A DNA stretch of 64,000 nucleotides from Delphinapterus leucas (GCF_002288925.2 NW_022098049.1:6316846-6380845); one strand, 5' to 3'. Shown: positions 1 through 11,217, numbered from the stretch's first letter. Numbers and translations: made by a program. The notes: generated from the letters alone by a model not told the origin.

Positions 1-625
1 CACCAGAATTAAGCTTGAGATAGGAAAGAGAATATGTGATACTAGAAGTTCTTGGAAGCATAAGAAAGAGGTCTTTTGGATGTCAGCAGGATTTCTCTGG
101 AATTGGAGTGGTTCCTCTGCTGTGCATAGCATTGCAAAACACACTGTTTCAAAATCACTGCATGGTTTGCTGTGAAGTCACTGGTGGCCTCTTTATCCCC
201 CAAATCACTTCCCAGTGAACACTTTGATCCTCTATGATATCAGTTTCTTGGGACACTAATTGCTTCCAAGTGAATTTAGGCTTGCCAAGCGTCTGGGTGG
301 CGTCTCCCCTTAGATACAATTCTTTGCACTTATATGTTTGTTTGCTTCCAAATTCCTCCTAATACTTTAACAACAGAAATCCTCTCAATACAGTAGAGTT
401 GAAAGATACGAAATCGTCTTGAATCCTGGGTACCTAGGATATTTCCTGGCACTGTAGCTGACTCCCAGAGGGATACACTAAAGGCACAAATCTCTAAAAC
501 TCTGGTTTGCATCTTGAAGGAAATTTCTAGCTACCTCTACAGATTTCAAGGTAATGGTATAAAGAGAAATGTGAACAATATTAAAACCATTCAAAGAAGA
601 TAGTCATATAAGACCCAGGCTTTTC
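1..625. other. Unassigned flank
   Basis: No repeat family or gene is recognised. The short frames here have no domain or splice context that supports coding. It is the left flank of the L1 insertion. Confidence 0.5.
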
Positions 626-639
626 AACTCTCTAGAGAC
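626..639 (+). repeat. Left target-site duplication of the large L1
   Basis: AACTCTCTAGAGAC occurs here directly before the L1 5' end and again at 7969-7982 after the A-rich tail. The match is 14 of 14 bases. The first two A's of the right copy could also be read as tail, so the duplication is 12-14 bp. Confidence 0.93.
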
Positions 640-1487
640 CAGACTTCCGGGAAGATGGCAGAAGAGTAAGACGCGGAGGTCACCTTCCTCCCCACCGATA
701 CATCAGAAATACAACTACACGTGGAACAACTCCTACAGAACACCCACTGAACGCTGGCAGAAGACCTCAGACCTCCCAAAAGGCAAGAAACCCCCCACGT
801 ACCTGGGTAGGGCAAAAGGAAAAAGAAAAAAACAGAGACAAAAGAATAGGGACGGGACCTGCACCAGTGGGAGGGAGCTGTGAAGGAGGAAATGTTTCCA
901 CACAGTAGGAAGCCCCTTCGCGGGCGGAGACTGCGGGTGGTGGAGGAGGGCACAGCAACAGGGGTGCGGAGGGCAAAGCGGAGAAATTCCCGCACAGAGG
1001 ATCGGTGCCGACCGGCACTCACCAGCCGGAGAGGCTTGTCTGCTCACCCGCCGGGGCGGGCAGGGCTGTGACCTGAGGCTCGGGCTTCGGTCGGAGCAAA
1101 GGGAGAGGACTGGGGTTGGCGGCGTGAACACAGCCTGCAGGGGTTTAGTGCGCCACGGCTAGCCGGGAGGGAGGCCGGGGAAATGTCTGGACCTGCCGAA
1201 GAGGCAAGAGACTTTTTCTTACCTCTTTGTTTCCTGGTGCGCGAGGAGAGGAGATTAGGAGCGCTGCTTAAAGGAGCTCCAGAGACGGGCGCGAGCCGCG
1301 GCTAAAAGCGCTGACCCCAGAGGCGGGCATGAGACGCTAAGGCTGCTGCTGCCGCCACCAAGAAGCCTGTGTGCGAGCACAGGTCACTCTCCACACGTCC
1401 CTTCCGGGGAGCCTGTGCAGCCCGACACTGCGGGGGTCCCGGGATACAGGGACAGCTCCCCCGGGAGAACGCACGGCTCGCCTCAGG

Positions 1488-1540
1488 CTGGTGCAACGTC
1501 ACGCCGGTCGGCGCCTCACGCTGGTGCAACGTCATGCCGG
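1488..1540 (+). repeat. Tandem duplication in the L1 5' UTR
   Basis: CTGGTGCAACGTCACGCCGG at 1488-1507 recurs with one change at 1521-1540, a period of 33 bp. It lies just upstream of the assembly gap, so the array may continue into unsequenced bases. Confidence 0.85.
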
Positions 1541-1566
1541 GCTCTGCCGCCGCAGGCCCGCCCCGC

Positions 1567-1666
1567 NNNNNNNNNNNNNNNNNNNNNNNNNNNNNNNNNN
1601 NNNNNNNNNNNNNNNNNNNNNNNNNNNNNNNNNNNNNNNNNNNNNNNNNNNNNNNNNNNNNNNNNN
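1567..1666. other. Assembly gap of exactly 100 N
   Basis: One hundred consecutive N's. A round 100 usually denotes a gap of unknown size. It falls in GC-rich L1 5' UTR next to a tandem duplication, a typical place for short-read assembly to break. Translated frames crossing it have no meaning. Confidence 0.98.
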
Positions 1667-2129
1667 CGAATCAGCGGCTCCTTTAACCCCGTACTGTCTG
1701 AGCGAAGAACAGACGCCCTCCGGCGACCTACATGCAGAGGCGGGGCCAAATCCAAAGCTGAGCCCTTGGGAGCTGTGAGAACAAAGAAGAGAAAGGGAAA
1801 TCTCTCCCAGCAGCCTCAGAAGCAGCGGATTGAAGCTCCACAATCAACCTGATGTACCTGCATCTGTGGAATACATGAATAGACAACCAATCATCCCAAA
1901 TTGAGGAGGTGGACTTTAAGAGCAAGGTTTATGATTTTTTTCCCCCTTTTCCTCTTTTTGTGAGTATGTGTATGCTTCTGTGTGAGATTTTGTCTGTATA
2001 GCTTTGCTTTCACCATTTGTCCCAGGGTTCTATCTGTCCGTTTTCTTGTTTTTTTCTCTTAATAATTATTTTTTTATTATAATAACTTTATTATATTTTA
2101 TCTTACTTTATTTTACTTTATCTCTTTTT

Positions 2130-2202
2130 TTCCTTCCTTCCCTCCTTCCTTCCTTCCTTCCTTCCTCCCTCCCTCCCTCCTTTCTTTCTTTCTTTCTTTC
2201 CT
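2130..2202 (+). repeat. Pyrimidine microsatellite (TTCC/TTTC)n
   Basis: A run of CTTC, CCTC and TTTC units within the L1 leader. Simple-sequence slippage explains the low-complexity frame translated across it. Confidence 0.9.
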
Positions 2203-2749
2203 TTTACTTCTACTAATTCTTTCTTTCTACTTTTTCTCCCTTTTCTTCTGAGCCGTGTGGATGAAAGGCTCTTGGTGCTGCAGCCAGGAGTTAGTGCTGT
2301 GCCTCTGAGGTGGGAGAGCCAACTTCAGGACACTGGTCCACAAGAGACCTCCCAGCTCGACATAATATCAAATGGCAAAAATCTCCCAGATATCTCCATG
2401 TCAACACCAGCACCCAGCTTCACTCAATGACCAGCAAGCTACAGTGCTGGACATCTTATGCCAAACAACTAGCAAGACAGGAACACAACCCCACTCATTA
2501 GCAGAGAGACTGCCCAAAATCATAATAAGTCCAAAGCACCCCAAAACACACCACCAGACGTGGACCTGCCCACCAGAAAGACAAGATCCAGCCTCATCCA
2601 CCAGAACACAGACACTAGTCCCCTCCACCAGGAAGCCTACACAAGCCACTGAACCAACCTTAGCCACTGGGGACAGACACCAAAAACAACGGGAACTACA
2701 AACCTGCAGCCTGCAAAAAGGAGACCCCAAACACAGTAAGATAAGCAAA

Positions 2750-3626
2750 ATGAGAAGACAGAAAAACACACAGCAGATGAAGGAGCAAGATAAAAATGCA
2801 CCAGACCTAACAAATGAAGAGGAAATAGGCAGTCTACCTAAAAAAGAATTCAGAATAATGATAGTAAAGATGATCCAAAATCTTGGAAATAGAATAGACA
2901 AACATTTAACAAGGACCTAGAAGAACTAAAGATGAAACAAACAATGACGAACAACACAATAAATGAAATGAAAAATACTCTAGATGGGATCAATAGCAGA
3001 ATAACTGAGGCAGAAGAACGGATAAGTGACCTGGAAGATAAAATAGTGGAAATAACTACTGCAGAGCAGAATAAAGAATGAAGAGAACTGAAGACAGTCT
3101 CAGAGACCTCTGGGACAACATTAAACGCAACAACATTAGAATTATAGGGGTTCCAGAAGAAGAAGAGAAAAAGAAAGGGGCTGAGAAAATATTTGAAGAG
3201 ATTATAGTTGAAAACTTCCCTAATATGGGAAAGGAAATAGTTAATCAAGTCCAGGAAGCACAGAGAGTCCCATACAAGATAAATCCAAGGAGAAATACGC
3301 CAAGACGCATATTAATCAAACTGTCAAAAATTAAATACAAAGAAAGCATATTAAAAGCAGCAAGGGAAAAACAACAAATAACGCACAAGGGAATCCCCAT
3401 AAGGTTAACAGCTGATCTTTCAGCAGAAACTCTGCAAGCCAGAAGGGACTGGCAGGACATATTTAAAGTGATGAAGGAGAAAAACCTGCAACCAAGTTTA
3501 CTCTACCCTGCAAGGATCTCATTCAGATTAGATGGAGAAATTAAAACCTTTACAGACAAGCAAAACCTGAGAGAGTTCAGCAACACCAAACCAGCCCTAC
3601 AACAACTGCTAAAGGAACTTCTCTAG
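2750..3626 (+). pseudogene. L1 ORF1 (RNA-binding protein), frameshifted
   Basis: ORF1p is the trimeric RNA-binding chaperone of the L1 ribonucleoprotein. The start chosen is the ATG at 2750 (MRRQKNTQQMKEQ), the usual N-terminus of this L1 group. The frame opened upstream at 2372 is leader sequence. The N-terminal part ends at a stop at 2918-2920. The coiled-coil part (EELKMKQ...INSRITEAEERISDLEDKI) continues in another frame at 2905-3075. The RNA-binding and C-terminal part is open in a third frame to 3626. The shifts near 2901 and 3074 are consistent with small deletions of about 10 and 7 bp, judged from memory of the consensus. No intact ORF1p can be made. Confidence 0.88.
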
Positions 3627-3684
3627 GCAAGAAACACAAGAAAAGGAAAAGACCTACAATAACGAACCCAAAACAATTAAGAAA

Positions 3685-6600
3685 ATGGGAATAGGAACAT
3701 ACATATCGATAATTACCTTAAATGTAAATGGACTAAATGCTCCCACCAAAAGACACAGATTGGCTGAATGGATACAAAAACAAGACCCATATATTTGCTG
3801 TCTACAAGAGACCCACTTCAGACCTAGAGACACATACAGACTGAAAGTAATGGGGTGGAAAAAGATATTTTATGCAAATGGAAACCAAAAGAAAGCTGGA
3901 GTAGCAATTCTCATATCAGACAAAATAGACTTTAAATAAAGACTATTAGAGGAGACAAAGAAGGACACTACATAATGATCAAGGGATCGATCCAAGAAGA
4001 AGATATAACAAATGTAAATATTTATGCACCCAACATAGGAGCACCTCAATACATAAGGCAAATACTAACAGCCATAAAAGGGGAAATTGACAGTAACACA
4101 TTCATAGTAGGGGACTTTAACACCCCACTTTCACTAATGGACAGATCATCCAAAATGAAAATAAATAAGGAAACACAAGCTTTAAATGATACATTAAACA
4201 AGATGTACTTAATTGATATTTATAGGACATTCCATCCAAAAACAACAGAATACACATTTTTCTCTAGTGCTCATGGAACATTCTCCAGGATAGATCATAT
4301 CTTGTGTCACAAATCAAGCCTTGGTAAATTTAAGAAAATTGAAATTGTATCAAGTATCTTTTCTGACCACAACGCTATGAGACTAGATATCAATTACAGG
4401 AAAAGGTCTGTAAAAAATACAAACACATGGAGGCTAAACAATACACTACTTAATAACGAAGTGATCACTGAAGAAATCAAAGAGGAAATAAAAAAATACC
4501 TAGAAACAAATGACAATGGAGACACAACAACCCAAAACCTATGGGATGCAGCAGAAGCAGTTCTAAGGGGAAGTTTACAGCAATACAAGCCCACCTTAAG
4601 AAGCAGGAAACATCTCGAATAAACAACCTAACCTTGCACCTCAAGCAATTAGGGAAAGAAGAACAAAAAAACCCCAAAGCTAGCAGAAGGAAAGAAATCA
4701 TAAAAATCAGATCAGAAATAAATGAAAATGAAAGGAAGGAAACAATAGCAAAGATCAATAAAACTAAAAGTTGGTTCTTTGAGAAGATAAACAAAATAGA
4801 TAAACCACTAGCCAGACTCATCAAGAAAAAAAGGGAGAAGACTCAAATCAATAGAATTAGAAATGAAAAAGGAGAAGTAACAACTGACACTGCAGAAATA
4901 AAAAAGATCATGAGAGATTACTACAAGCAACTCTATGCCAATAAAATGGACAATCTGGAAGAAATGGACAAATTCTTAGAAATACACAACCTGCTGAGAC
5001 TGAATCAGGAAGAAATAGAAAATATGAACAGACCAATCACAAGCACTGAAATTGAAACTGTGATTAAAATTCTTCCAACAAACAAAAGCCCAGGACCAGA
5101 TGGCTTCACAGGCGAATTCTATCAAACATTTAGAGAAGAAATAACACCTGTCCTTCTCAAACTCTTCCAAAATATAGCAGATGGAGGAACACTCCAAAAT
5201 TCCTTCTACAAGTCCACCATCACCTTGATACCAAAACCAGACAAGGATGTCACAAAGAAAGAAAACTACAGGCCAATATCACTGATGAACATAGATGCAA
5301 AAATCCTCAACAAAATACTAGCAAACAGAATCCAACAGCACATTAAAAGGATCATACACCATGATCAAGTGGGGTTTATTCCAGGAATGCAAGGATTCTT
5401 CAATATACGCAAATCTATCAATGTGATAAACCATATTAACAAATTGAAGGAGAAAAACCATATGATCATCTCAATAGATGCAGAGAAAGCTTTTGACAAA
5501 ATTCAACACCCATTTATGATAAAACACCCTGCAGAAAGTAGGCATAGAGGGAACTTTCCTCAACATAATAAAGGCCATATATGACAAGCCCACAGCCAAC
5601 ATCATCCTCAATGGTGAAAAACTGAAAGCATTTCCACTAAGATCAGGAACAAGACATGGTTGCCCACTCTCACCACTCTTATTCAACATAGTTTTGGAAG
5701 CTTTAGCCACAGCAATCAGAGAAGAAAAGGAAATAAAAGGAATCCAAATCGGAAAAGAAGAAGTAAACCTGTCACTATTTGCAGATGACATGATACTATA
5801 CATAGAGAATCCTAGAGATGCTACCAGAAAGCTACTAGAGCTAATCAATGAATTTGGTAAAGTAGCAGTATACAAAATTAATGCACAGAAATCTCTGGCA
5901 TTGCTATACACTAATGATGAAAAATCTGAAATTGAAATCAAGAAAACACTCGCATTTACCATTGCAACAAAAAAAATAAAATATCTAGGAATAAACCTAC
6001 CTAAGGAGACAAAAGACCTGTATGCAGAAAATTATAAGACACTGATGAAAGAAATTAAAGATGATACAAATAGATGGAGAGATATACCATGTTCTTGGAT
6101 TGGAAGAATCAACATTGTGAAAATGACTCTACTACCCAAAGCAATCTACAGATTCAATGCAACCCCTATCAAATTACCACTGGCATTTTTCACAGAACTA
6201 GAACAAAAAATTTCACAATTTGTATGGAAACACAAAACACCTCGAATAGCCAAAGCAATCTTGAGAATGAAAAATGGAGCTGGAGGAATCAGGCTCCCTG
6301 ACTTCAGAATATACTACAAAGCTACAGCAATCAAGACAGTATGGTTCTGGCACAAAAACAGAAATATAGATCAATGGAACAGGATAGAAAGCCCAGAGAT
6401 AAACCCATGCACATATGGTCACCTTATCTTTGATAAAGGAGGCAGGAATGTACAGTGGAGAAAGGACAGCCTCTTCAATAAGTGGTGCTGGGAAAACTGG
6501 ACAGCTACATGTGAAGGAATGAAATTAGATCACTCCCTAACACCATACACAAAAATAAGCTCAAAATGGATTAGAGACCTAAATGTAAGGCCAGAAACTA

Positions 6601-7502
6601 TCAAACTCTTAGAGGAAAACATAGGCAGAACACTCTATGACATAAATCACAGCAAGATCCTTTTTGACCCACCTCCTAGAGAAATGGAAATAAAAACAAA
6701 AATAAACAAATGGGACCTAATGAAACTTAAAAGCTTTTGCACAGCAAAGGAAACCATAAACAAGACCAAAAGACAACCCTCAGAGTGGGAGAGAATATTT
6801 GCAAATGAAGCAACTGACAAAGGATTAATCTCCAAAATTTATAAGCAGCTCAGGCAGCTTAATAACAAAAAAACAAACAACCCAATCCAAAAATGGGCAG
6901 AAGACCTAAATAGACATTTCTCCAAAGAAGATATACAGACCGCCAACAAACACATGAAAGCATGCTCAACATCACTAATCATTAGAGAAATGCAAATCAA
7001 AACTACAATGAGATATCATCTCACACCAGTCAGAATGGCCATCATCAAAAAATCTACAAACAATAAATGCTGGAGAGGGTGTGGAGAAAAGGGAACCCTC
7101 TTGCACTGTTGGTGGGCATGTAAATTGATACAGCCACTATGGAGAACAGTATGGAGGTTCCTTAAAAAACTACAAATAGAACTACCATATGACCCAGCAA
7201 TCCCACTACTGGGCATATACCCTGAGAAAACCATAATTCAAAAAGAGTCATGTACCAAAATGTTCATTGCAGCTTTATTTACAATAGCCTGGAGATGGAA
7301 ACAACCTAAGTGTCCATCATTGGATGAATAGATAAAGAAGATGTGGCACATATATACAATGGAATATTACTCAGCCATAAAAAGAAACGAAATTGAGCTA
7401 TTTGTAATGAGGTGGATAGACCTAAAGTCTGTCATACAGAGTGAAGTAAGTGAGAAAGAGAGAGACAAATACCGTATGCTAACACATATATATGGAATTT
7501 AA
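3685..7502 (+). pseudogene. L1 ORF2 (endonuclease / reverse transcriptase), frameshifted
   Basis: ORF2p combines an AP-type endonuclease, a reverse transcriptase and a C-terminal Cys-rich domain. It nicks target DNA and copies the L1 RNA. The ATG at 3685 starts MGIGTYISIITLNVNGLN. Endonuclease signatures include QETHF, GDFN (4110-4121), RIDHIL and SDHNAM. Reverse-transcriptase motifs include [23 protein letters not shown] and the catalytic FADD at 5778-5789. The Cys domain [18 protein letters not shown] begins at 7068. The frame breaks near 3936 and 4575 (one base lost at each) and near 5525 (one base gained). A TAG at 7329-7331 removes the last ~57 codons. The natural stop would be 7500-7502. 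Catalytic residues survive but no continuous protein does. Confidence 0.93.
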
Positions 7503-7602
7503 GAAAAAAAAAATGTCATGAAGAACCTAGGGGTAAAATAGGAATAAAGACACAGACCTACTAGAGAATGGACTTGAGGATATGGGGAGGGGGAAGGGTA
7601 AG
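7503..7602 (+). mobile_element. Truncated L1 3' UTR
   Basis: The 3' UTR begins normally after the ORF2 stop and runs to GGGAAGGGTAAGC, then becomes A-rich. The L1 copy at 40066-40735 continues for roughly 270 more bases past the equivalent point, ending at its CAATAAAGATG polyadenylation region. The distal 3' UTR and terminal poly(A) signal are therefore missing here. An AATAAA at 7543-7548 lies about 54 bases before the break. Confidence 0.8.
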
Positions 7603-7968
7603 CAAAAAATAAAAAAAGAAGAAATGAAAAGAAACCATGTAAGCCAAAAGACAATGCAGTAATATCTTTAAAGTGCTGAAAGAAAAAAAAAAAACCCTGT
7701 CAATTCAGAACTCTAAAACCCAGAGAAAAGAGTTTTCAAAGAGGAAGGAGGAAATGATGAACTTCTCATAGAAACAAAAGCTCAGCTAATTCATTGCCAT
7801 TAGATCGTCACTACAAGAAATGGTAAAGGAAGTTCTTCTGGAAGAAGATGTAAAATACCAAACTGAAATCTGAATCTACACAAAGAAATTAAGAACATTG
7901 TAAATGTAATAAATGAAGGCAAAGATAAAATTTACTTCTTAAAATAAACAAACAAGAAAACAACAAAA
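7603..7968 (+). mobile_element. Probable 3' transduction carrying an ancient L1 ORF1 piece
   Basis: Starts with an A-rich stretch at the end of the shortened L1. It is followed by sequence resembling the ORF1 3' end and inter-ORF region of a much older L1 (TTTAAAGTGCTGAAAGAAA near 7670, AAATGGTAAAGGAAGTTCTT near 7820), and ends in an impure A-rich tail at about 7942-7968. It lies inside the target-site duplication, so it travelled with the L1. The simplest reading is read-through transcription from a source copy that sat beside an old L1 fragment. A template switch during reverse transcription is an alternative. Confidence 0.7.
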
Positions 7969-7982
7969 AACTCTCTAGAGAC
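7969..7982 (+). repeat. Right target-site duplication of the large L1
   Basis: Exact copy of 626-639, directly after the A-rich tail. It fixes the right end of the insertion. Confidence 0.93.
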
Positions 7983-8265
7983 TTTGAATTCACCGTTGAC
8001 TATTCCTCTTCCTTATGATTACATCGAGTTAATGACAATTTTATTAATTATGCTTTCTGAACTTCTCCAGTATGTTGTATACTTAACCTTTTGCCCTCCC
8101 TACCCTACCCTCTCTAACACCATTATTCTGGCATTGACCTACTTTTGGTCTCCCCTAGAATTTTAAGTAGTTTCTCGACTTCTAATTATTCTTTCATTCC
8201 CAGTTTCAAATATTAGACCTTTCCTCTGTTAATGAACATACTAATGCTTATTGCTTTTGGTTCAT

Positions 8266-8360
8266 AAGGATTAAATGAAGCAAACCTCAGTATATCTGTG
8301 AAAACCCCCAATAAATTTCCTGGCATATAGTCATCACTCAATAAATGTTCCCTTCCTTCC
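8266..8360 (+). repeat. MIR SINE, 3' part
   Basis: Degenerate MIR core and tail, recognised from GGATTAAATGA followed by CTGGCATATAGT and ACTCAATAAATGTT. Old mammalian tRNA-derived SINE remnant. Confidence 0.75.
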
Positions 8361-8399
8361 TTGATACTTAGGATCACTCACTTTCCCCATCTTAGTCAG

Positions 8400-9000
8400 A
8401 CTTGTCTTTCTAAGACAAAAATTTGATTATCTCACTACTCTCCTTAAAGAAAATCAATGGCTTATTATTGCTCAAGTTATGAAGTTCAATGGCATGACCG
8501 GAACTTTATAATCTGATCTTAGTCTATCTTGCTACTCCCTTATCCTATGTCTCCATAACACACCCCTACTCTGGCCACTTCAAATTGTTTTAAATGTCGG
8601 ACATTCTCATTTCTCTCTGCCTTTGTATGTGCTGTTCCTTCTGTCTGTAATGAGGTCTATCTCACCACTAGCTTGCATTCTTATCCTTCTGTTGAATTAT
8701 CTTCCTTTTTCATGTAGCAAACTTATTCTTTGTGTCCTACTTCAAGTTCACCTTTCTTCCTAAGTCTTTTCAGAATTCTTGAGCCCTGCCAATTGCTCAT
8801 AAAGCTTCTAATGTTTATCATTACCATGATACTTAGCACACTGAATCATCATTATTGGTTTGCATTTGGAGTTTCCAACCAGGCTGAGAGTTCCTGAAGC
8901 ATCAGGAACTAGTTTTATCTATCTTTATGTCTCCATTGCTTAGATTTGTGTGTGACACATAGTAATAGTTCCCAAATCCTTACTGAGCAAATACACATCA
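8400..9000 (+). repeat. L2 LINE 3' end
   Basis: The order matches the L2 3' region: GATTATCTCACTACTCTCCTT, AATCAATGGCTTATTATTGC, TTTGTATGTGCTGTTCCTTC, and TCTCCATTGCTTAG before the terminal repeat. Heavily diverged, with no coding capacity. Confidence 0.75.
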
Positions 9001-9680
9001 TTATTTTATATTACACTTGTTCCTTCATTCATTCATCCAATATAATTGAGTATCTGCCATATGCCAGACACTATGCTAGGCTCTGCAGAAGATAAATTAA
9101 AAATAGATCTTGCTCTCAAGAAATTTATGTTCAAGTTGAGAACATAACAAATATTTCACATACCAAGAACAGAGAGCAAAAAATGTCAAACTACTTCCAG
9201 AAGAGAAAGATAAAGCTCTCCAACTGATGAAATAGACACACTGAGTAATGCTTATAGATCAATCAGCAAGTCACCCTGAATCCCAACACAATTTGCATTC
9301 AATCCATTATTGTACTTAAAACTGATGATATAAAACTGGTTCCTATTCAATGCTATGTTATGGACCATACTTAGGATATCTTGGCAACAATTCATAGAAG
9401 GGTGAGGGGAAATTTTTGTTTGTGTACTAGAAAAAGGACAATACCTTATTCATTTTGTTTTTCTTTTGTACTCAGTGTACTATCTGGTCAGTGTGGTTAC
9501 TTAAGGGGTCTTTGTTGAAATTGCTTAAATTGCTGAGTTAATGAGATTAATGTGGAGTTCCAATGCAAATAATTTAAAGGTGATTTAAATTGCTTTGAAT
9601 TAGTTACTTTGTCAAAATTGTAAAGTACAAGACTTATTTATTCATTCATTTAACCAATTTTATTCATTCATTCAATCATT
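9001..9680. other. Mostly unassigned; short ancient-repeat start
   Basis: About 9030-9150 resembles the 'TGCCAGACACTATGCTAGG' module of an ancient repeat seen elsewhere in this window. The rest is AT-rich sequence with ATTCATTCATT runs near 9640-9680. No gene seen. Confidence 0.45.
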
Positions 9681-10070
9681 GTCTTAGTCAGTTTGAGTTG
9701 CTATAACAAATACCATAGGCTGGGTGGCTTGAACAACAGAAATTTATTTCTCACCGTTCTGGAGGCTAAAAGGTCCAAGATCAGAATACCAGCATGGTCA
9801 TGTTCCAGTGTGGACCTTCTTCCTGATTTGCCTCCTTCTTGCCATGTCTTCACATGGTGAGGAGAGAGGGGGAGAGAGAAAAAGAGAAGGGGAGAAGGAG
9901 AGAGAGGAAGCAAGCTGTCTCCTGTCTCTTCTTATAAGGACATTAATTCCATCATGATGGCTCTACTCATGATCTAATAACTTCCCAAAGGCCCTACTTC
10001 CACATACCATCACATTGGGGATTGGGCTTTCAGCATATGAATTTGTAGGGCAGGAGGTCACAAACAATCA
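9681..10070 (-). mobile_element. MLT1-like ERVL-MaLR solo LTR
   Basis: On the minus strand this ends with the MLT1 3' signature. On the plus strand it reads GTCTTAGTCAGTTTGAGTTG, then CTATAACAAATACCATAGGC, and later CATCACATTGGGGATTGGGC. Length near 390 bp fits a solo LTR of this ancient retroviral family. No internal retroviral genes adjoin it. A purine-rich GAGAG tract lies near 9858-9910. Confidence 0.85.
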
Positions 10071-10379
10071 TGTATTTATTTATTCATGCCATAAGTCAAT
10101 AAATGGTAATTAAACTACTTCTTCCTACTCTTATCCACTAATTACCCTCTCTATCCTTTGGATTACTTTTCATTTCCCAAATAAATTTTCATTCACCAAC
10201 TAAATTTTAAGCCACCTTAGGGCAAGGGTCTAGTCTCTCTCTTATACTAAACTGAGCAGATATTCAGTGCTAGAAATTTACCTGATAACTTCCCACCCTC
10301 TTCTTAACTATGACAAGAAGCTCAAGCCTCAAATATAGACTTAAAATGGATTCCTATTTATAAAAATCAGAATTGATCA

Positions 10380-10800
10380 GACAGACTCATTTCTGTTTCA
10401 TCTCCATGGAAACTTTGGCTGTGGATGAGGAAGCGCCATTGCAGGAGATGACATAACCTTGGAACAGCTCTCCTTTCAGGTTGGAGCACTTAGTCAGAAA
10501 GCTCTGGCTTGTGTGTTGAAGTCCCCAGCACTTGGGAACATTAGGAAACTCGTAAAGACGAGTCTTGAGAAGCCAGAAAATTAAACAAATGCCAGCTCTA
10601 CAAGGCCATTCTCTTTCAACAGAAGAGGGACACCATGTAAACAAAGAACGTGAAGGTGAAAATGAAATTTTACAACAGAAAGAGCACACAAAAGAAGGAT
10701 TCATACCAGGCCAGGCTGGGAGAGGAGAAAATCGAGGAGCATGCGTGGTACCAAAAAAACAGAAAGGCTGCAGAGAAAGAAGTCAATAGATCATTTAAAC
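10380..10800. other. Unassigned segment with competing short frames
   Basis: Two plus-strand frames adjoin: an unstarted one about 10441-10587, and an ATG-started 74-codon frame at 10565-10789 rich in Glu, Lys and Gln. A 105-codon minus-strand frame overlaps them. Neither product is recognised and no splice sites or promoter are convincing. It may be a decayed coding remnant or chance. Confidence 0.2.
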
Positions 10801-10999
10801 ACTGTGAGTCATTTGCTTCCTGATTCGAGGGGGCTAGTGACAGGATTCAATCCAATTTAATGTTTATTAATGGTGGGGTAGAACGAGGAAGCATGGGTGG
10901 GAGAGGAGGTTGGAATGAAGTCTGGATTCTGGGTTGTGGGAATGGGAGGTCTGGGGAAGAAACATTAATTTTTTTACCCTACATTGTGCCAATCTTTCT

Positions 11000-11200
11000 A
11001 TATATTTAATATTAGTGAGTTCTTACAGCAAACCTTTGATGCAGGCAGTGCTCTTCTCATATGATAGATGAGGGAAGCAAGATTTGGGGGCTCGGTAACT
11101 TTCCCAATCACACAGTTAGTAAATGGCAGGACCTATTTCCAAATTTAAGTGTGTCTGATTCCAAAATCTATGTCCTGTCCTCAACCTCATTTTATCTCCA
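11000..11200 (-). repeat. MIR SINE
   Basis: The reverse strand of MIR is recognised by ATAGATGAGGGAAGC, then AACTTTCCCAATCACACAGTTAG, then TAAATGGCAGGACC. Confidence 0.7.
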
Positions 11201-11217
11201 TGCCTCACTCAGTGCAT

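Larger units (their letters stand above)
640..2749 (+). promoter_or_regulatory. L1 5' UTR / internal promoter
   Basis: The first ~1.1 kb is GC- and CpG-rich and has no long open frame. The rest is a T-rich and pyrimidine-rich leader before ORF1. L1 5' UTRs carry an internal RNA polymerase II promoter, and that role is inferred from the family, not from a mapped motif. The element starts at its expected 5' end, so it is not 5'-truncated. An assembly gap and a 33 bp tandem duplication lie inside it. Confidence 0.85.
640..7968 (+). mobile_element. Near full-length L1 LINE with 3' extra sequence
   Basis: This is a LINE-1 retrotransposon, which copies itself by target-primed reverse transcription using two proteins, ORF1p and ORF2p. 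In order it holds a GC-rich 5' UTR starting near CTTCCGGGAAGATGGC, an ORF1 remnant, an ORF2 remnant, a shortened 3' UTR, and then about 360 bp of non-L1-3'UTR sequence before an A-rich tail. Identical 14 bp duplications flank the whole unit, so everything between them arrived in one event. Both reading frames are broken, so this copy is not autonomous. The high similarity to the remembered cetacean L1 consensus suggests a fairly young insertion. Confidence 0.93.

Noticed and set aside
624..1131. Minus-strand 132-codon frames
   Set aside because: They are antisense to the GC-rich L1 5' UTR and have no independent support.
1369..1852. Frames of 77-145 codons across the N's
   Set aside because: They are bridged by 100 unknown bases and lie in L1 5' UTR, so they are not real proteins.
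2004..2216. Small hydrophobic protein rich in Leu, Ser and Phe
   Set aside because: It is translation of the T-rich leader and pyrimidine microsatellite.
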